Below, one piece after another: positions 36,142-49,812 of a stretch of 64,000 bases of DNA (within the stretch, counting starts at the first letter, position 1; the number at the start of each line of letters is the position of its first letter). The notes beneath the pieces are model-generated. The model was not told the origin of the DNA, did no database searches, and saw only the letters and a list, made by a program, of their open reading frames with translations. Origin of the DNA: Cervus elaphus (lineage: Eukaryota; Chordata; Mammalia; Artiodactyla; Cervidae); assembly GCF_910594005.1 (NCBI RefSeq), contig NW_025316738.1, forward strand, positions 281,001 through 345,000, read 5' to 3'. The translations under genes and the position numbers were made by a program.

Positions 36142-39100
36142 TTGGGCATCCAGCCCCTTGCTGGTCCCTTCCCTCTGACGAGGCGGCCCTCTGAGCTCCA
36201 GCACCTTGCAGTGTGGAGACAGCCCCTGCCAGCAACCTCCTCTCCAAGGAGGCCTCAAGCGAGGCCTAGGCCCAGGGGAAAGGCACCAGCGGGGATGAGC
36301 CTGGGGAGGCGCCCGGGCATGTCTGGACCCAGTCCCCGCAGCCTGCCCCTTGCTGGGGCAGTACCCCCGGAGGCCTGGAAGGCCTGGGCAAGGCTGGCCA
36401 GGGGCAGGGGCCCTGCTGGGTCCTGCCCCTGGCCTGTGGGGCCTCTGAGCACAACCGGCCCTCTCCCGCTGGAAGACCTCCCCGGCTGCCTCCAAAGGCC
36501 GCTTTGCAAGCACTCTGGCCGGCTGTTCCCGCCAGCCGCGCACAATGCTCCCAAGCCCGGGAGAAAAGCGCTTCGGGGTGGTGCTCTCTCCCGGCCCTTG
36601 CCCCTGAGCCTGGGGGCCAGGCAGGGGCTCCACACTCCCAGGCCAAGGCAGAACCACATGCACACGTCTGTTCCTGCCCCCTGCACCGGCAGAGAGCTCG
36701 GGGGAGCCAGAGTCTGTCAGGCAGCTGCTGGGCTGGCCGCCTGTGTGGGAAGGGGCAGAGCCGACCTAGGGGCACCCTGGGCCTCTTGCTCTCCCTGCTG
36801 CCCTGAGGCTGCTGGGCCAAAGAGGTCTTGGGCATCCAGCCCCTTGCTGGTCCCTTCCCTCTGACGAGGCCCTCTGAGCTCCAGCACCTTGCAGTGTGGA
36901 GACAGCCCCTGCCAGCAACCTCCTCTCCAAGGAGGCCTCAAGCGAGGCCTAGGCCCAGGGGAAAGGCACCAGCGGGGATGAGCCTGGGGAGGCGCCCGGG
37001 CATGTCTGGACCCAGTCCCCGCAGCCTGCCCCTTGCTGGGGCAGTACCCCCGGAGGCCAGGAAGGCCTGGGCAAGGCTGGCCAGGGGCAGGGGCCCTGCT
37101 GGGTCCTGCCCCTGGCCTGTGGGGCCTCTGAGCACAGCCGGCCCTCTCCCGCTGGAAGACCTCCCCGGCTGCCTTCAAAGGCCGCTTTGCAAGCACTCTC
37201 ACCGGCTGTTCCCGCCAGCCGCGCACAATGGTCCCAAGCCCGGGAGAAAAGCGCTTCGGGGTGGTGCTCTCTCCCGGCCCTTGCCCCTGAGCCTGGGGGC
37301 CAGGCAGGGGCTCCACACTCCCAGGCCAAGGCAGAACCACATGCACACGTCTGTTCCTGCCCCCTGCACCGGCAGAGAGCTCGGGGGAGCCAGAGTCTGT
37401 CAGGCAGCTGCTGGGCTGGCCGCCTGTGTGGGAAGGGGCAGAGCCGACCTAGGGGCACCCTGGGCCTCTTGCTCTCCCTGCTGCCCTGAGGCTGCTGGGC
37501 CAAAGAGGTCTTGGGCATCGAGCCCCTTGCTGGTCCCTTCCCTCTGACGAGGCCCTCTGAGCTCCAGCACCTTGCAGTGTGGAGACAGCCCCTGCCAGCA
37601 ACCTCCTCTCCAAGGAGGCCTCAAGCGAGGCCTAGGCCCAGGGGAAAGGCACCAGCGGGGATGAGCCTGGGGAGGCGCCCGGGCATGTCTGGACCCAGTC
37701 CCCGCAGCCTGCCCCTTGCTGGGGCAGTACCCCCGGAGGCCAGGAAGGCCTGGGCAAGGCTGGCCAGGGGCAGGGGCCCTGCTGGGTCCTGCCCCTGGCC
37801 TGTGGGGCCTCTGAGCACAGCCGGCCCTCTCCCGCTGGAAGACCTCCCCGGCTGCCTCCAAAGGCCGCTTTGCAAGCACTCTGGCCGGCTGTTCCCGCCA
37901 GCCGCGCACAATGCTCCCAAGCCCGGGAGAAAAGCGCTTCGGGGTGGTGCTCTCTCCCGGCCCTTGCCCCTGAGCCTGGGGGCCAGGCAGGGGCTCCACA
38001 CTCCCAGGCCAAGGCAGAACCACATGCACACGTCTGTTCCTGCCCCCTGCACCGGCAGAGAGCTCGGGGGAGCCAGAGTCTGTCAGGCAGCTGCTGGGCT
38101 GGCCGCCTGTGTGGGAAGGGGCAGAGCCGACCTAGGGGCACCCTGGGCCTCTTGCTCTCCCTGCTGCCCTGAGGCTGCTGGGCCAAAGAGGTCTTGGGCA
38201 TCCAGCCCCTTGCTGGTCCCTTCCCTCTGACGAGGCCCTCTGAGCTCCAGCACCTTGCAGTGTGGAGACAGCCCCTGCCAGCAACCTCCTCTCCAAGGAG
38301 GCCTCAAGCGAGGCCTAGGCCCAGGGGAAAGGCACCAGCGGGGATGAGCCTGGGGAGGCGCCCGGGCATGTCTGGACCCAGTCCCCGCAGCCTGCCCCTT
38401 GCTGGGGCAGTACCCCCGGAGGCCAGGAAGGCCTGGGCAAGGCTGGCCAGGGGCAGGGGCCCTGCTGGGTCCTGCCCCTGGCCTGTGGGGCCTCTGAGCA
38501 CAACCGGCCCTCTCCCGCTGGAAGACCTCCCCGGCTGCCTCCAAAGGCCGCTTTGCAAGCACTCTGGCCGGCTGTTCCCGCCAGCCGCGCACAATGCTCC
38601 CAAGCCCGGGAGAAAAGCGCTTCGGGGTGGTGCTCTCTCCCGGCCCTTGCCCCTGAGCCTGGGGGCCAGGCAGGGGCTCCACACTCCCAGGCCAAGGCAG
38701 AACCACATGCACACGTCTGTTCCTGCCCCCTGCACCGGCAGAGAGCTCGGGGGAGCCAGAGTCTGTCAGGCAGCTGCTGGGCTGGCCGCCTGTGTGGGAA
38801 GGGGCAGAGCCGACCTAGGGGCACCCTGGGCCTCTTGCTCTCCCTGCTGCCCTGAGGCTGCTGGGCCAAAGAGGTCTTGGGCATCCAGCCCCTTGCTGGT
38901 CCCTTCCCTCTGACGAGGCCCTCTGAGCTCCAGCCCCTTGCAGTGTGGAGACAGCCCCTGCCAGCAACCTCGTCTCCAAGGAGGCCTCAAGCGAGGCCTA
39001 GGCCCAGGGGAAAGGCACCAGCGGGGATGAGCCTGGGGAGGCGCCCGGGCATGTCTGGACCCAGTCCCCGCAGCCTGCCCCTTGCTGGGGCAGTACCCCC

Positions 39101-40925
39101 GGAGGCCAGGAAGGCCTGGGCAAGGCTGGCCAGGGGCAGGGGCCCTGCTGGGTCCTGCCCCTGGCCTGTGGGGCCTCTGAGCACAACCGGCCCTCTCCCG
39201 CTGGAAGACCTCCCCGGCTGCCTCCAAAGGCCGCTTTGCAAGCACTCTGGCCGGCTGTTCCCGCCAGCCGCGCACAATGCTCCCAAGCCCGGGAGAAAAG
39301 CGCTTCGGGGTGGTGCTCTCTCCCGGCCCTTGCCCCTGAGCCTGGGGGCCAGGCAGGGGCTCCACACTCCCAGGCCAAGGCACAACCACATGCACACGTC
39401 TGTTCCTGCCCCCTGCACCGGCAGAGAGCTCGGGGGAGCCAGAGTCTGTCAGGCAGCTGCTGGGCTGGCCGCCTGTGTGGGAAGGGGCAGAGCCGACCTA
39501 GGGGCACCCTGGGCCTCTTGCTCTCCCTGCTGCCCTGAGGCTGCTGGGCCAAAGAGGTCTTGGGCATCCAGCCCCTTGCTGGTCCCTTCCCTCTGACGAG
39601 GCCCTCTGAGCTCCAGCACCTTGCAGTGTGGAGACAGCCCCTGCCAGCAACCTCCTCTCCAAGGAGGCCTCAAGCGAGGCCTAGGCCCAGGGGAAAGGCA
39701 CCAGCGGGGATGAGCCTGGGGAGGCGCCCGGGCATGTCTGGACCCAGTCCCCGCAGCCTGCCCCTTGCTGGGGCAGTACCCCCGGAGGCCAGGAAGGCCT
39801 GGGCAAGGCTGGCCAGGGGCAGGGGCCCTGCTGGGTCCTGCCCCTGGCCTGTGGGGCCTCTGAGCACAGCCGGCCCTCTCCCGCTGGAAGACCTCCCCGG
39901 CTGCCTCCAAAGGCCGCTTTGCAAGCACTCTGGCCGGCTGTTCCCGCCAGCCGCGCACAATGCTCCCAAGCCCGGGAGAAAAGCGCTTCGGGGTGGTGCT
40001 CTCTCCCGGCCCTTGCCCCTGAGCCTGGGGGCCAGGCAGGGGCTCCACACTCCCAGGCCAAGGCAGAACCACATGCACACGTCTGTTCCTGCCCCCTGCA
40101 CCGGCAGAGAGCTCGGGGGAGCCAGAGTCTGTCAGGCAGCTGCTGGGCTGGCCGCCTGTGTGGGAAGGGGCAGAGCCGACCTAGGGGCACCCTGGGCCTC
40201 TTGCTCTCCCTGCTGCCCTGAGGCTGCTGGGCCAAAGAGGTCTTGGGCATCCAGCCCCTTGCTGGTCCCTTCCCTCTGACGAGGCCCTCTGAGCTCCAGC
40301 CCCTTGCAGTGTGGAGACAGCCCCTGCCAGCAACCTCCTCTCCAAGGAGGCCTCAAGCGAGGCCTAGGCCCAGGGGAAAGGCACCAGCGGGGATGAGCCT
40401 GGGGAGGCGCCCGGGCATGTCTGGACCCAGTCCCCGCAGCCTGCCCCTTGCTGGGGCAGTACCCCCGGAGGCCAGGAAGGCCTGGGCAAGGCTGGCCAGG
40501 GGCAGGGGCCCTGCTGGGTCCTGCCCCTGGCCTGTGGGGCCTCTGAGCACAGCCGGCCCTCTCCCGCTGGAAGACCTCCCCGGCTGCCTCCAAAGGCCGC
40601 TTTGCAAGCACTCTGGCCGGCTGTTCCCGCCAGCCGCGCACAATGCTCCCAAGCCCGGGAGAAAAGCGCTTCGGGGTGGTGCTCTCTCCCGGCCCTTGCC
40701 CCTGAGCCTGGGGGCCAGGCAGGGGCTCCACACTCCCAGGCCAAGGCAGAACCACATGCACACGTCTGTTCCTGCCCCCTGCACCGGCAGAGAGCTCGGG
40801 GGAGCCAGAGTCTGTCAGGCAGCTGCTGGGCTGGCCGCCTGTGTGGGAAGGGGCAGAGCCGACCTAGGGGCACCCTGGGCCTCTTGCTCTCCCTGCTGCC
40901 CTGAGGCTGCTGGGCCAAAGAGGTC
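36142..40925. repeat. Seven-unit higher-order repeat, copy B (4784 bp)
   Basis: Exact-length second copy of 31358-36141, with every diagnostic variant displaced by 4784 bp (for example the CTCTCACCGG site at 32411 and 37195). It is followed at 40926 by another unit with the 3-bp insertion, but the units after that do not continue the seven-unit pattern. Shorter four-unit versions lie at 28623-31357 and 40926-43660, and an eight-unit version at 43661-49126. Confidence 0.9.
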
Positions 40926-43900
40926 TTGGGCATCCAGCCCCTTGCTGGTCCCTTCCCTCTGACGAGGCGGCCCTCTGAGCTCCAGCACCTTGCAGTGTGG
41001 AGACAGCCCCTGCCAGCAACCTCCTCTCCAAGGAGGCCTCAAGCGAGGCCTAGGCCCAGGGGAAAGGCACCAGCGGGGATGAGCCTGGGGAGGCGCCCGG
41101 GCATGTCTGGACCCAGTCCCCGCAGCCTGCCCCTTGCTGGGGCAGTACCCCCGGAGGCCTGGAAGGCCTGGGCAAGGCTGGCCAGGGGCAGGGGCCCTGC
41201 TGGGTCCTGCCCCTGGCCTGTGGGGCCTCTGAGCACAACCGGCCCTCTCCCGCTGGAAGACCTCCCCGGCTGCCTCCAAAGGCCGCTTTGCAAGCACTCT
41301 GGCCGGCTGTTCCCGCCAGCCGCGCACAATGCTCCCAAGCCCGGGAGAAAAGCGCTTCGGGGTGGTGCTCTCTCCCGGCCCTTGCCCCTGAGCCTGGGGG
41401 CCAGGCAGGGGCTCCACACTCCCAGGCCAAGGCAGAACCACATGCACACGTCTGTTCCTGCCCCCTGCACCAGCAGAGAGCTCGGGGGAGCCAGAGTCTG
41501 TCAGGCAGCTGCTGGGCTGGCCGCCTGTGTGGGAAGGGGCAGAGCCGACCTAGGGGCACCCTGGGCCTCTTGCTCTCCCTGCTGCCCTGAGGCTGCTGGG
41601 CCAAAGAGGTCTTGGGCATCCAGCCCCTTGCTGGTCCCTTCCCTCTGACGAGGCCCTCTGAGCTCCAGCACCTTGCAGTGTGGAGACAGCCCCTGCCAGC
41701 AACCTCCTCTCCAAGGAGGCCTCAAGCGAGGCCTAGGCCCAGGGGAAAGGCACCAGCGGGGATGAGCCTGGGGAGGCGCCCGGGCATGTCTGGACCCAGT
41801 CCCCGCAGCCTGCCCCTTGCTGGGGCAGTACCCCCGGAGGCCAGGAAGGCCTGGGCAAGGCTGGCCAGGGGCAGGGGCCCTGCTGGGTCCTGCCCCTGGC
41901 CTGTGGGGCCTCTGAGCACAACCGGCCCTCTCCCGCTGGAAGACCTCCCCGGCTGCCTCCAAAGGCCGCTTTGCAAGCACTCTGGCCGGCTGTTCCCGCC
42001 AGCCGCGCACAATGCTCCCAAGCCCGGGAGAAAAGCGCTTCGGGGTGGTGCTCTCTCCCGGCCCTTGCCCCTGAGCCTGGGGGCCAGGCAGGGGCTCCAC
42101 ACTCCCAGGCCAAGGCAGAACCACATGCACACGTCTGTTCCTGCCCCCTGCACCGGCAGAGAGCTCGGGGGAGCCAGAGTCTGTCAGGCAGCTGCTGGGC
42201 TGGCCGCCTGTGTGGGAAGGGGCAGAGCCGACCTAGGGGCACCCTGGGCCTCTTGCTCTCCCTGCTGCCCTGAGGCTGCTGGGCCAAAGAGGTCTTGGGC
42301 ATCCAGCCCCTTGCTGGTCCCTTCCCTCTGACGAGGCCCTCTGAGCTCCAGCACCTTGCAGTGTGGAGACAGCCCCTGCCAGCAACCTCCTCTCCAAGGA
42401 GGCCTCAAGAGAGGCCTAGGCCCAGGGGAAAGGCACCAGCGGGGATGAGCCTGGGGAGGCGCCCGGGCATGTCTGGACCCAGTCCCCGCAGCCTGCCCCT
42501 TGCTGGGGCAGTACCCCCGGAGGCCAGGAAGGCCTGGGCAAGGCTGGCCAGGGGCAGGGGCCCTGCTGGGTCCTGCCCCTGGCCTGTGGGGCCTCTGAGC
42601 ACAGCCGGCCCTCTCCCGCTGGAAGACCTCCCCGGCTGCCTCCAAAGGCCGCTTTGCAAGCACTCTGGCCGGCTGTTCCCGCCAGCCGCGCACAATGCTC
42701 CCAAGCCCGGGAGAAAAGCGCTTCGGGGTGGTGCTCTCTCCCGGCCCTTGCCCCTGAGCCTGGGGGCCAGGCAGGGGCTCCACACTCCCAGGCCAAGGCA
42801 GAACCACATGCACACGTCTGTTCCTGCCCCCTGCACCGGCAGAGAGCTCGGGGGAGCCAGAGTCTGTCAGGCAGCTGCTGGGCTGGCCGCCTGTGTGGGA
42901 AGGGGCAGAGCCGACCTAGGGGCACCCTGGGCCTCTTGCTCTCCCTGCTGCCCTGAGGCTGCTGGGCCAAAGAGGTCTTGGGCATCCAGCCCCTTGCTGG
43001 TCCCTTCCCTCTGACGAGGCCCTCTGAGCTCCAGCACCTTGCAGTGTGGAGACAGCCCCTGCCAGCAACCTCCTCTCCAAGGAGGCCTCAAGCGAGGCCT
43101 AGGCCCAGGGGAAAGGCACCAGCGGGGATGAGCCTGGGGAGGCGCCCGGGCATGTCTGGACCCAGTCCCCGCAGCCTGCCCCTTGCTGGGGCAGTACCCC
43201 CGGAGGCCAGGAAGGCCTGGGCAAGGCTGGCCAGGGGCAGGGGCCCTGCTGGGTCCTGCCCCTGTCCTGTGGGGCCTCTGAGCACAGCCGGCCCTCTCCC
43301 GCTGGAAGACCTCCCCGGCTGCCTCCAAAGGCCGCTTTGCAAGCACTCTGGCCGGCTGTTCCCGCCAGCCGCGCACAATGCTCCCAAGCCCGGGAGAAAA
43401 GCGCTTCGGGGTGGTGCTCTCTCCCGGCCCTTGCCCCTGAGCCTGGGGGCCAGGCAGGGGCTCCACACTCCCAGGCCAAGGCAGAACCACATGCACACGT
43501 CTGTTCCTGCCCCCTGCACCGGCAGAGAGCTCGGGGGAGCCAGAGTCTGTCAGGCAGCTGCTGGGCTGGCCGCCTGTGTGGGAAGGGGCAGAGCCGACCT
43601 AGGGGCACCCTGGGCCTCTTGCTCTCCCTGCTGCCCTGAGGCTGCTGGGCCAAAGAGGTCTTGGGCATCCAGCCCCTTGCTGGTCCCTTCCCTCTGACGA
43701 GGCGGCCCTCTGAGCTCCAGCACCTTGCAGTGTGGAGACAGCCCCTGCCAGCAACCTCCTCTCCAAGGAGGCCTCAAGCGAGGCCTAGGCCCAGGGGAAA
43801 GGCACCAGCGGGGATGAGCCTGGGGAGGCGCCCGGGCATGTCTGGACCCAGTCCCCGCAGCCTGCCCCTTGCTGGGGCAGTACCCCCGGAGGCCTGGAAG

Positions 43901-46900
43901 GCCTGGGCAAGGCTGGCCAGGGGCAGGGGCCCTGCTGGGTCCTGCCCCTGGCCTGTGGGGCCTCTGAGCACAACCGGCCCTCTCCCGCTGGAAGACCTCC
44001 CCGGCTGCCTCCAAAGGCCGCTTTGCAAGCACTCTGGCCGGCTGTTCCCGCCAGCCGCGCACAATGCTCTGAAGCCCGGGAGAAAAGCGCTTCGGGGTGG
44101 TGCTCTCTCCCGGCCCTTGCCCCTGAGCGTGGGGGCCAGGCAGGGGCTCCACACTCCCAGGCCAAGGCAGAACCACATGCACACGTCTGTTCCTGCCCCC
44201 TGCACCGGCAGAGAGCTCGGGGGAGCCAGAGTCTGTCAGGCAGCTGCTGGGCTGGCCGCCTGTGTGGGAAGGGGCAGAGCCGACCTAGGGGCACCCTGGG
44301 CCTCTTGCTCTCCCTGCTGCCCTGAGGCTGCTGGGCCAAAGAGGTCTTGGGCATCCAGCCCCTTGCTGGTCCCTTCCCTCTGACGAGGCCCTCTGAGCTC
44401 CAGCACCTTGCAGTGTGGAGACAGCCCCTGCCAACAACCTCCTCTCCAAGGAGGCCTCAAGCGAGGCCTAGGCCCAGGGGAAAGGCACCAGCGGGGATGA
44501 GCCTGGGGAGGCGCCCGGGCATGTCTGGACCCAGTCCCCGCAGCCTGCCCCTTGCTGGGGCAGTACCCCCGGAGGCCAGGAAGGCCTGGGCAAGGCTGGC
44601 CAGGGGCAGGGGCCCTGCTGGGTCCTGCCCCTGGCCTGTGGGGCCTCTGAGCACAACCGGCCCTCTCCCGCTGGAAGACCTCCCCGGCTGCCTCCAAAGG
44701 CCGCTTTGCAAGCACTCTGGCCGGCTGTTCCCGCCAGCCGCGCACAAGGCTCCCAAGCCCGGGAGAAAAGCGCTTCGGGGTGGTGCTCTCTCCCGGCCCT
44801 TGCCCCTGAGCCTGGGGGCCAGGCAGGGGCTCCACACTCCCAGGCCAAGGCAGAACCACATGCACACGTCTGTTCCTGCCCCCTGCACCGGCAGAGAGCT
44901 CGGGGGAGCCAGAGTCTGTCAGGCAGCTGCTGGGCTGGCCGCCTGTGTGGGAAGGGGCAGAGCCGACCTAGGGGCACCCTGGGCCTCTTGCTCTCCCTGC
45001 TGCCCTGAGGCTGCTGGGCCAAAGAGGTCTTGGGCATCCAGCCCCTTGCTGGTCCCTTCCCTCTGACGAGGCCCTCTGAGCTCCAGCACCTTGCAGTGTG
45101 GAGACAGCCCCTGCCAGCAACCTCCTCTCCAAGGAGGCCTCAAGCGAGGCCTAGGCCCAGGGGAAAGGCACCAGCGGGGATGAGCCTGGGGAGGCGCCCG
45201 TGCATGTCTAGACCCAGTCCCCGCAGCCTGCCCCTTGCTGGGGCAGTACCCCCGGAGGCCAGGAAGGCCTGGGCAAGGCTGGCCAGGGGCAGGGGCCCTG
45301 CTGGGTCCTGCCCCTGGCCTGTGGGGCCTCTGAGCACAGCCGGCCCTCTCCCGCTGGAAGACCTCCCCGGCTGCCTTCAAAGGCCGCTTTGCAAGCACTC
45401 TCGCCGGCTGTTCCCGCCAGCCGCGCACAATGCTCCCAAGCCCGGGAGAAAAGCGCTTCGGGGTGGTGCTCTCTCCCGGCCCTTGCCCCTGAGCCTGGGG
45501 GCCAGGCAGGGGCTCCACACTCCCAGGCCAAGGCAGAACCACATGCACACGTCTGTTCCTGCCCCCTGCACCGGCAGAGAGCTCGGGGGAGCCAGAGTCT
45601 GTCAGGCAGCTGCTGGGCTGGCCGCCTGTGTGGGAAGGGGCAGAGCCGACCTAGGGGCACCCTGGGCCTCTTGCTCTCCCTGCTGCCCTGAGGCTGCTGG
45701 GCCAAAGAGGTCTTGGGCATCCAGCCCCTTGCTGGTCCCTTCCCTCTGACGAGGCCCTCTGAGCTCCAGCACCTTGCAGTGTGGAGACAGTCCCTGCCAG
45801 CAACCTCCTCTCCAAGGAGGCCTCAAGCGAGGCCTAGGCCCAGGGGAAAGGCACCAGCGGGGATGAGCCTGGGGAGGCGCCCGGGCATGTCTGGACCCAG
45901 TCCCCGCAGCCTGCCCCTTGCTGGGGCAGTACCCCCGGAGGCCAGGAAGGCCTGGGCAAGGCTGGCCAGGGGCAGGGGCCCTGCTGGGTCCTGCCCCTGG
46001 CCTGTGGGGCCTCTGAGCACAGCCGGCCCTCTCCCGCTGGAAGACCTCCCCGGCTGCCTCCAAAGGCCGCTTTGCAAGCACTCTGGCCGGCTGTTCCCGC
46101 CAGCCGCGCACAATGCTCCCAAGCCCGGGAGAAAAGCGCTTCGGGGTGGTGCTCTCTCCCGGCCCTTGCCCCTGAGCCTGGGGGCCAGGCAGGGGCTCCA
46201 CACTCCCAGGCCAAGGCAGAACCACATGCACACGTCTGTTCCTGCCCCCTGCACCGGCAGAGAGCTCGGGGGAGCCAGAGTCTGTCAGGCAGCTGCTGGG
46301 CTGGCCGCCTGTGTGGGAAGGGGCAGAGCCGACCTAGGGGCACCCTGGGCCTCTTGCTCTCCCTGCTGCCCTGAGGCTGCTGGGCCAAAGAGGTCTTGGG
46401 CATCCAGCCCCTTGCTGGTCCCTTCCCTCTGACGAGGCCCTCTGAGCTCCAGCACCTTGCAGTGTGGAGACAGCCCCTGCCAGCAACCTCCTCTCCAAGG
46501 AGGCCTCAAGCGAGGCCTAGGCCCAGGGGAAAGGCACCAGCGGGGATGAGCCTGGGGAGGCGCCCGGGCATGTCTGGACCCAGTCCCCGCAGCCTGCCCC
46601 TTGCTGGGGCAGTACCCCCGGAGGCCAGGAAGGCCTGGGCAAGGCTGGCCAGGGGCAGGGGCCCTGCTGGGTCCTGCCCCTGGCCTGTGGGGCCTCTGAG
46701 CACAACCGGCCCTCTCCCGCTGGAAGACCTCCCCGGCTGCCTCCAAAGGCCGCTTTGCAAGCACTCTGGCCGGCTGTTCCCGCCAGCCGCGCACAATGCT
46801 CCCACCCCGGGAGAAAAGCGCTTCGGGGTGGTGCTCTCTCCCGGCCCTTGCCCCTGAGCCTGGGGGCCAGGCAGGGGCTCCACACTCCCAGGCCAAGGCA

Positions 46901-49812
46901 GAACCACATGCACACGTCTGTTCCTGCCCCCTGCACCAGCAGAGAGCTCGGGGGAGCCAGAGTCTGTCAGGCAGCTGCTGGGCTGGCCGCCTGTGTGGGA
47001 AGGGGCAGAGCCGACCTAGGGGCACCCTGGGCCTCTTGCTCTCCCTGCTGCCCTGAGGCTGCTGGGCCAAAGAGGTCTTGGGCATCCAGCCCCTTGCTGG
47101 TCCCTTCCCTCTGACGAGGCCCTCTGAGCTCCAGCACCTTGCAGTGTGGAGACAGCCCCTGCCAGCAACCTCCTCTCCAAGGAGGCCTCAAGCGAGGCCT
47201 AGGCCCAGGGGAAAGGCACCAGCGGGGATGAGCCTGGGGAGGCGCCCGGGCATGTCTGGACCCAGTCCCCGCAGCCTGCCCCTTGCTGGGGCAGTACCCC
47301 CGGAGGCCAGGAAGGCCTGGGCAAGGCTGGCCAGGGGCAGGGGCCCTGCTGGGTCCTGCCCCTGGCCTGTGGGGCCTCTGAGCACAACCGGCCCTCTCCC
47401 GCTGGAAGACCTCCCCGGCTGCCTCCAAAGGCCGCTTTGCAAGCACTCTGGCCGGCTGTTCCCGCCAGCCGCGCACAATGCTCCCAAGCCCGGGAGAAAA
47501 GCGCTTCGGGGTGGTGCTCTCTCCCGGCCCTTGCCCCTGAGCCTGGGGGCCAGGCAGGGGCTCCACACTCCCAGGCCAAGGCAGAACCACATGCACACGT
47601 CTGTTCCTGCCCCCTGCACCGGCAGAGAGCTCGGGGGAGCCAGAGTCTGTCAGGCAGCTGCTGGGCTGGCCGCCTGTGTGGGAAGGGGCAGAGCCGACCT
47701 AGGGGCACCCTGGGCCTCTTGCTCTCCCTGCTGCCCTGAGGCTGCTGGGCCAAAGAGGTCTTGGGCATCCAGCCCCTTGCTGGTCCCTTCCCTCTGACGA
47801 GGCCCTCTGAGCTCCAGCACCTTGCAGTGTGGAGACAGCCCCTGCCAGCAACCTCCTCTCCAAGGAGGCCTCAAGCGAGGCCTAGGCCCAGGGGAAAGGC
47901 ACCAGCGGGGATGAGCCTGGGGAGGCGCCCGGGCATGTCTGGACCCAGTCCCCGCAGCCTGCCCCTTGCTGGGGCAGTACCCCCGGAGGCCAGGAAGGCC
48001 TGGGCAAGGCTGGCCAGGGGCAGGGGCCCTGCTGGGTCCTGCCCCTGGCCTGTGGGGCCTCTGAGCACAGCCGGCCCTCTCCCGCTGGAAGACCTCCCCG
48101 GCTGCCTCCAAAGGCCGCTTTGCAAGCACTCTCGCCGGCTGTTCCCGCCAGCCGCGCACAATGCTCCCAAGCCCGGGAGAAAAGCGCTTCGGGGTGGTGC
48201 TCTCTCCCGGCCCTTGCCCCTGAGCCTGGGGGCCAGGCAGGGGCTCCACACTCCCAGGCCAAGGCAGAACCACATGCACACGTCTGTTCCTGCCCCCTGC
48301 ACCGGCAGAGAGCTCGGGGGAGCCAGAGTCTGTCAGGCAGCTGCTGGGCTGGCCGCCTGTGTGGGAAGGGGCAGAGCCGACCTAGGGGCACCCTGGGCCT
48401 CTTGCTCTCCCTGCTGCCCTGAGGCTGCTGGGCCAAAGAGGTCTTGGGCATCCAGCCCCTTGCTGGTCCCTTCCCTCTGACGAGGCCCTCTGAGCTCCAG
48501 CACCTTGCAGTGTGGAGACAGCCCCTGCCAGCAACCTCCTCTCCAAGGAGGCCTCAAGCGAGGCCTAGGCCCAGGGGAAAGGCACCAGCGGGGATGAGCC
48601 TGGGGAGGCGCCCGGGCATGTCTGGACCCAGTCCCCGCAGCCTGCCCCTTGCTGGGGCAGTACCCCCGGAGGCCAGGAAGGCCTGGGCAAGGCTGGCCAG
48701 GGGCAGGGGCCCTGCTGGGTCCTGCCCCTGGCCTGTGGGGCCTCTGAGCACAGCCGGCCCTCTCCCGCTGGAAGACCTCCCCGGCTGCCTCCAAAGGCCG
48801 CTTTGCAAGCACTCTGGCCGGCTGTTCCCGCCAGCCGCGCACAATGCTCCCAAGCCCGGGAGAAAAGCGCTTCGGGGTGGTGCTCTCTCCCGGCCCTTGC
48901 CCCTGAGCCTGGGGGCCAGGCAGGGGCTCCACACTCCCAGGCCAAGGCAGAACCACATGCACACGTCTGTTCCTGCCCCCTGCACCGGCAGAGAGCTCGG
49001 GGGAGCCAGAGTCTGTCAGGCAGCTGCTGGGCTGGCCGCCTGTGTGGGAAGGGGCAGAGCCGACCTAGGGGCACCCTGGGCCTCTTGCTCTCCCTGCTGC
49101 CCTGAGGCTGCTGGGCCAAAGAGGTCTTGGGCATCCAGCCCCTTGCTGGTCCCTTCCCTCTGACGAGGCGGCCCTCTGAGCTCCAGCACCTTGCAGTGTG
49201 GAGACAGCCCCTGCCAGCAACCTCCTCTCCAAGGAGGCCTCAAGCGAGGCCTAGGCCCAGGGGAAAGGCACCAGCGGGGATGAGCCTGGGGAGGCGCCCG
49301 GGCATGTCTGGACCCAGTCCCCGCAGCCTGCCCCTTGCTGGGGCAGTACCCCCGGAGGCCTGGAAGGCCTGGGCAAGGCTGGCCAGGGGCAGGGGCCCTG
49401 CTGGGTCCTGCCCCTGGCCTGTGGGGCCTCTGAGCACAGCCGGCCCTCTCCCGCTGGAAGACCTCCCCGGCTGCCTCCAAAGGCCGCTTTGCAAGCACTC
49501 TGGCCGGCTGTTCCCGCCAGCCGCGCACAATGCTCCCAAGCCCGGGAGAAAAGCGCTTCGGGGTGGTGCTCTCTCCCGGCCCTTGCCCCTGAGCCTGGGG
49601 GCCAGGCAGGGGCTCCACACTCCCAGGCCAAGGCAGAACCACATGCACACGTCTGTTCCTGCCCCCTGCACCGGCAGAGAGCTCGGGGGAGCCAGAGTCT
49701 GTCAGGCAGCTGCTGGGCTGGCCGCCTGTGTGGGAAGGGGCAGAGCCGACCTAGGGGCACCCTGGGCCTCTTGCTCTCCCTGCTGCCCTGAGGCTGCTGG
49801 GCCAAAGAGGTC

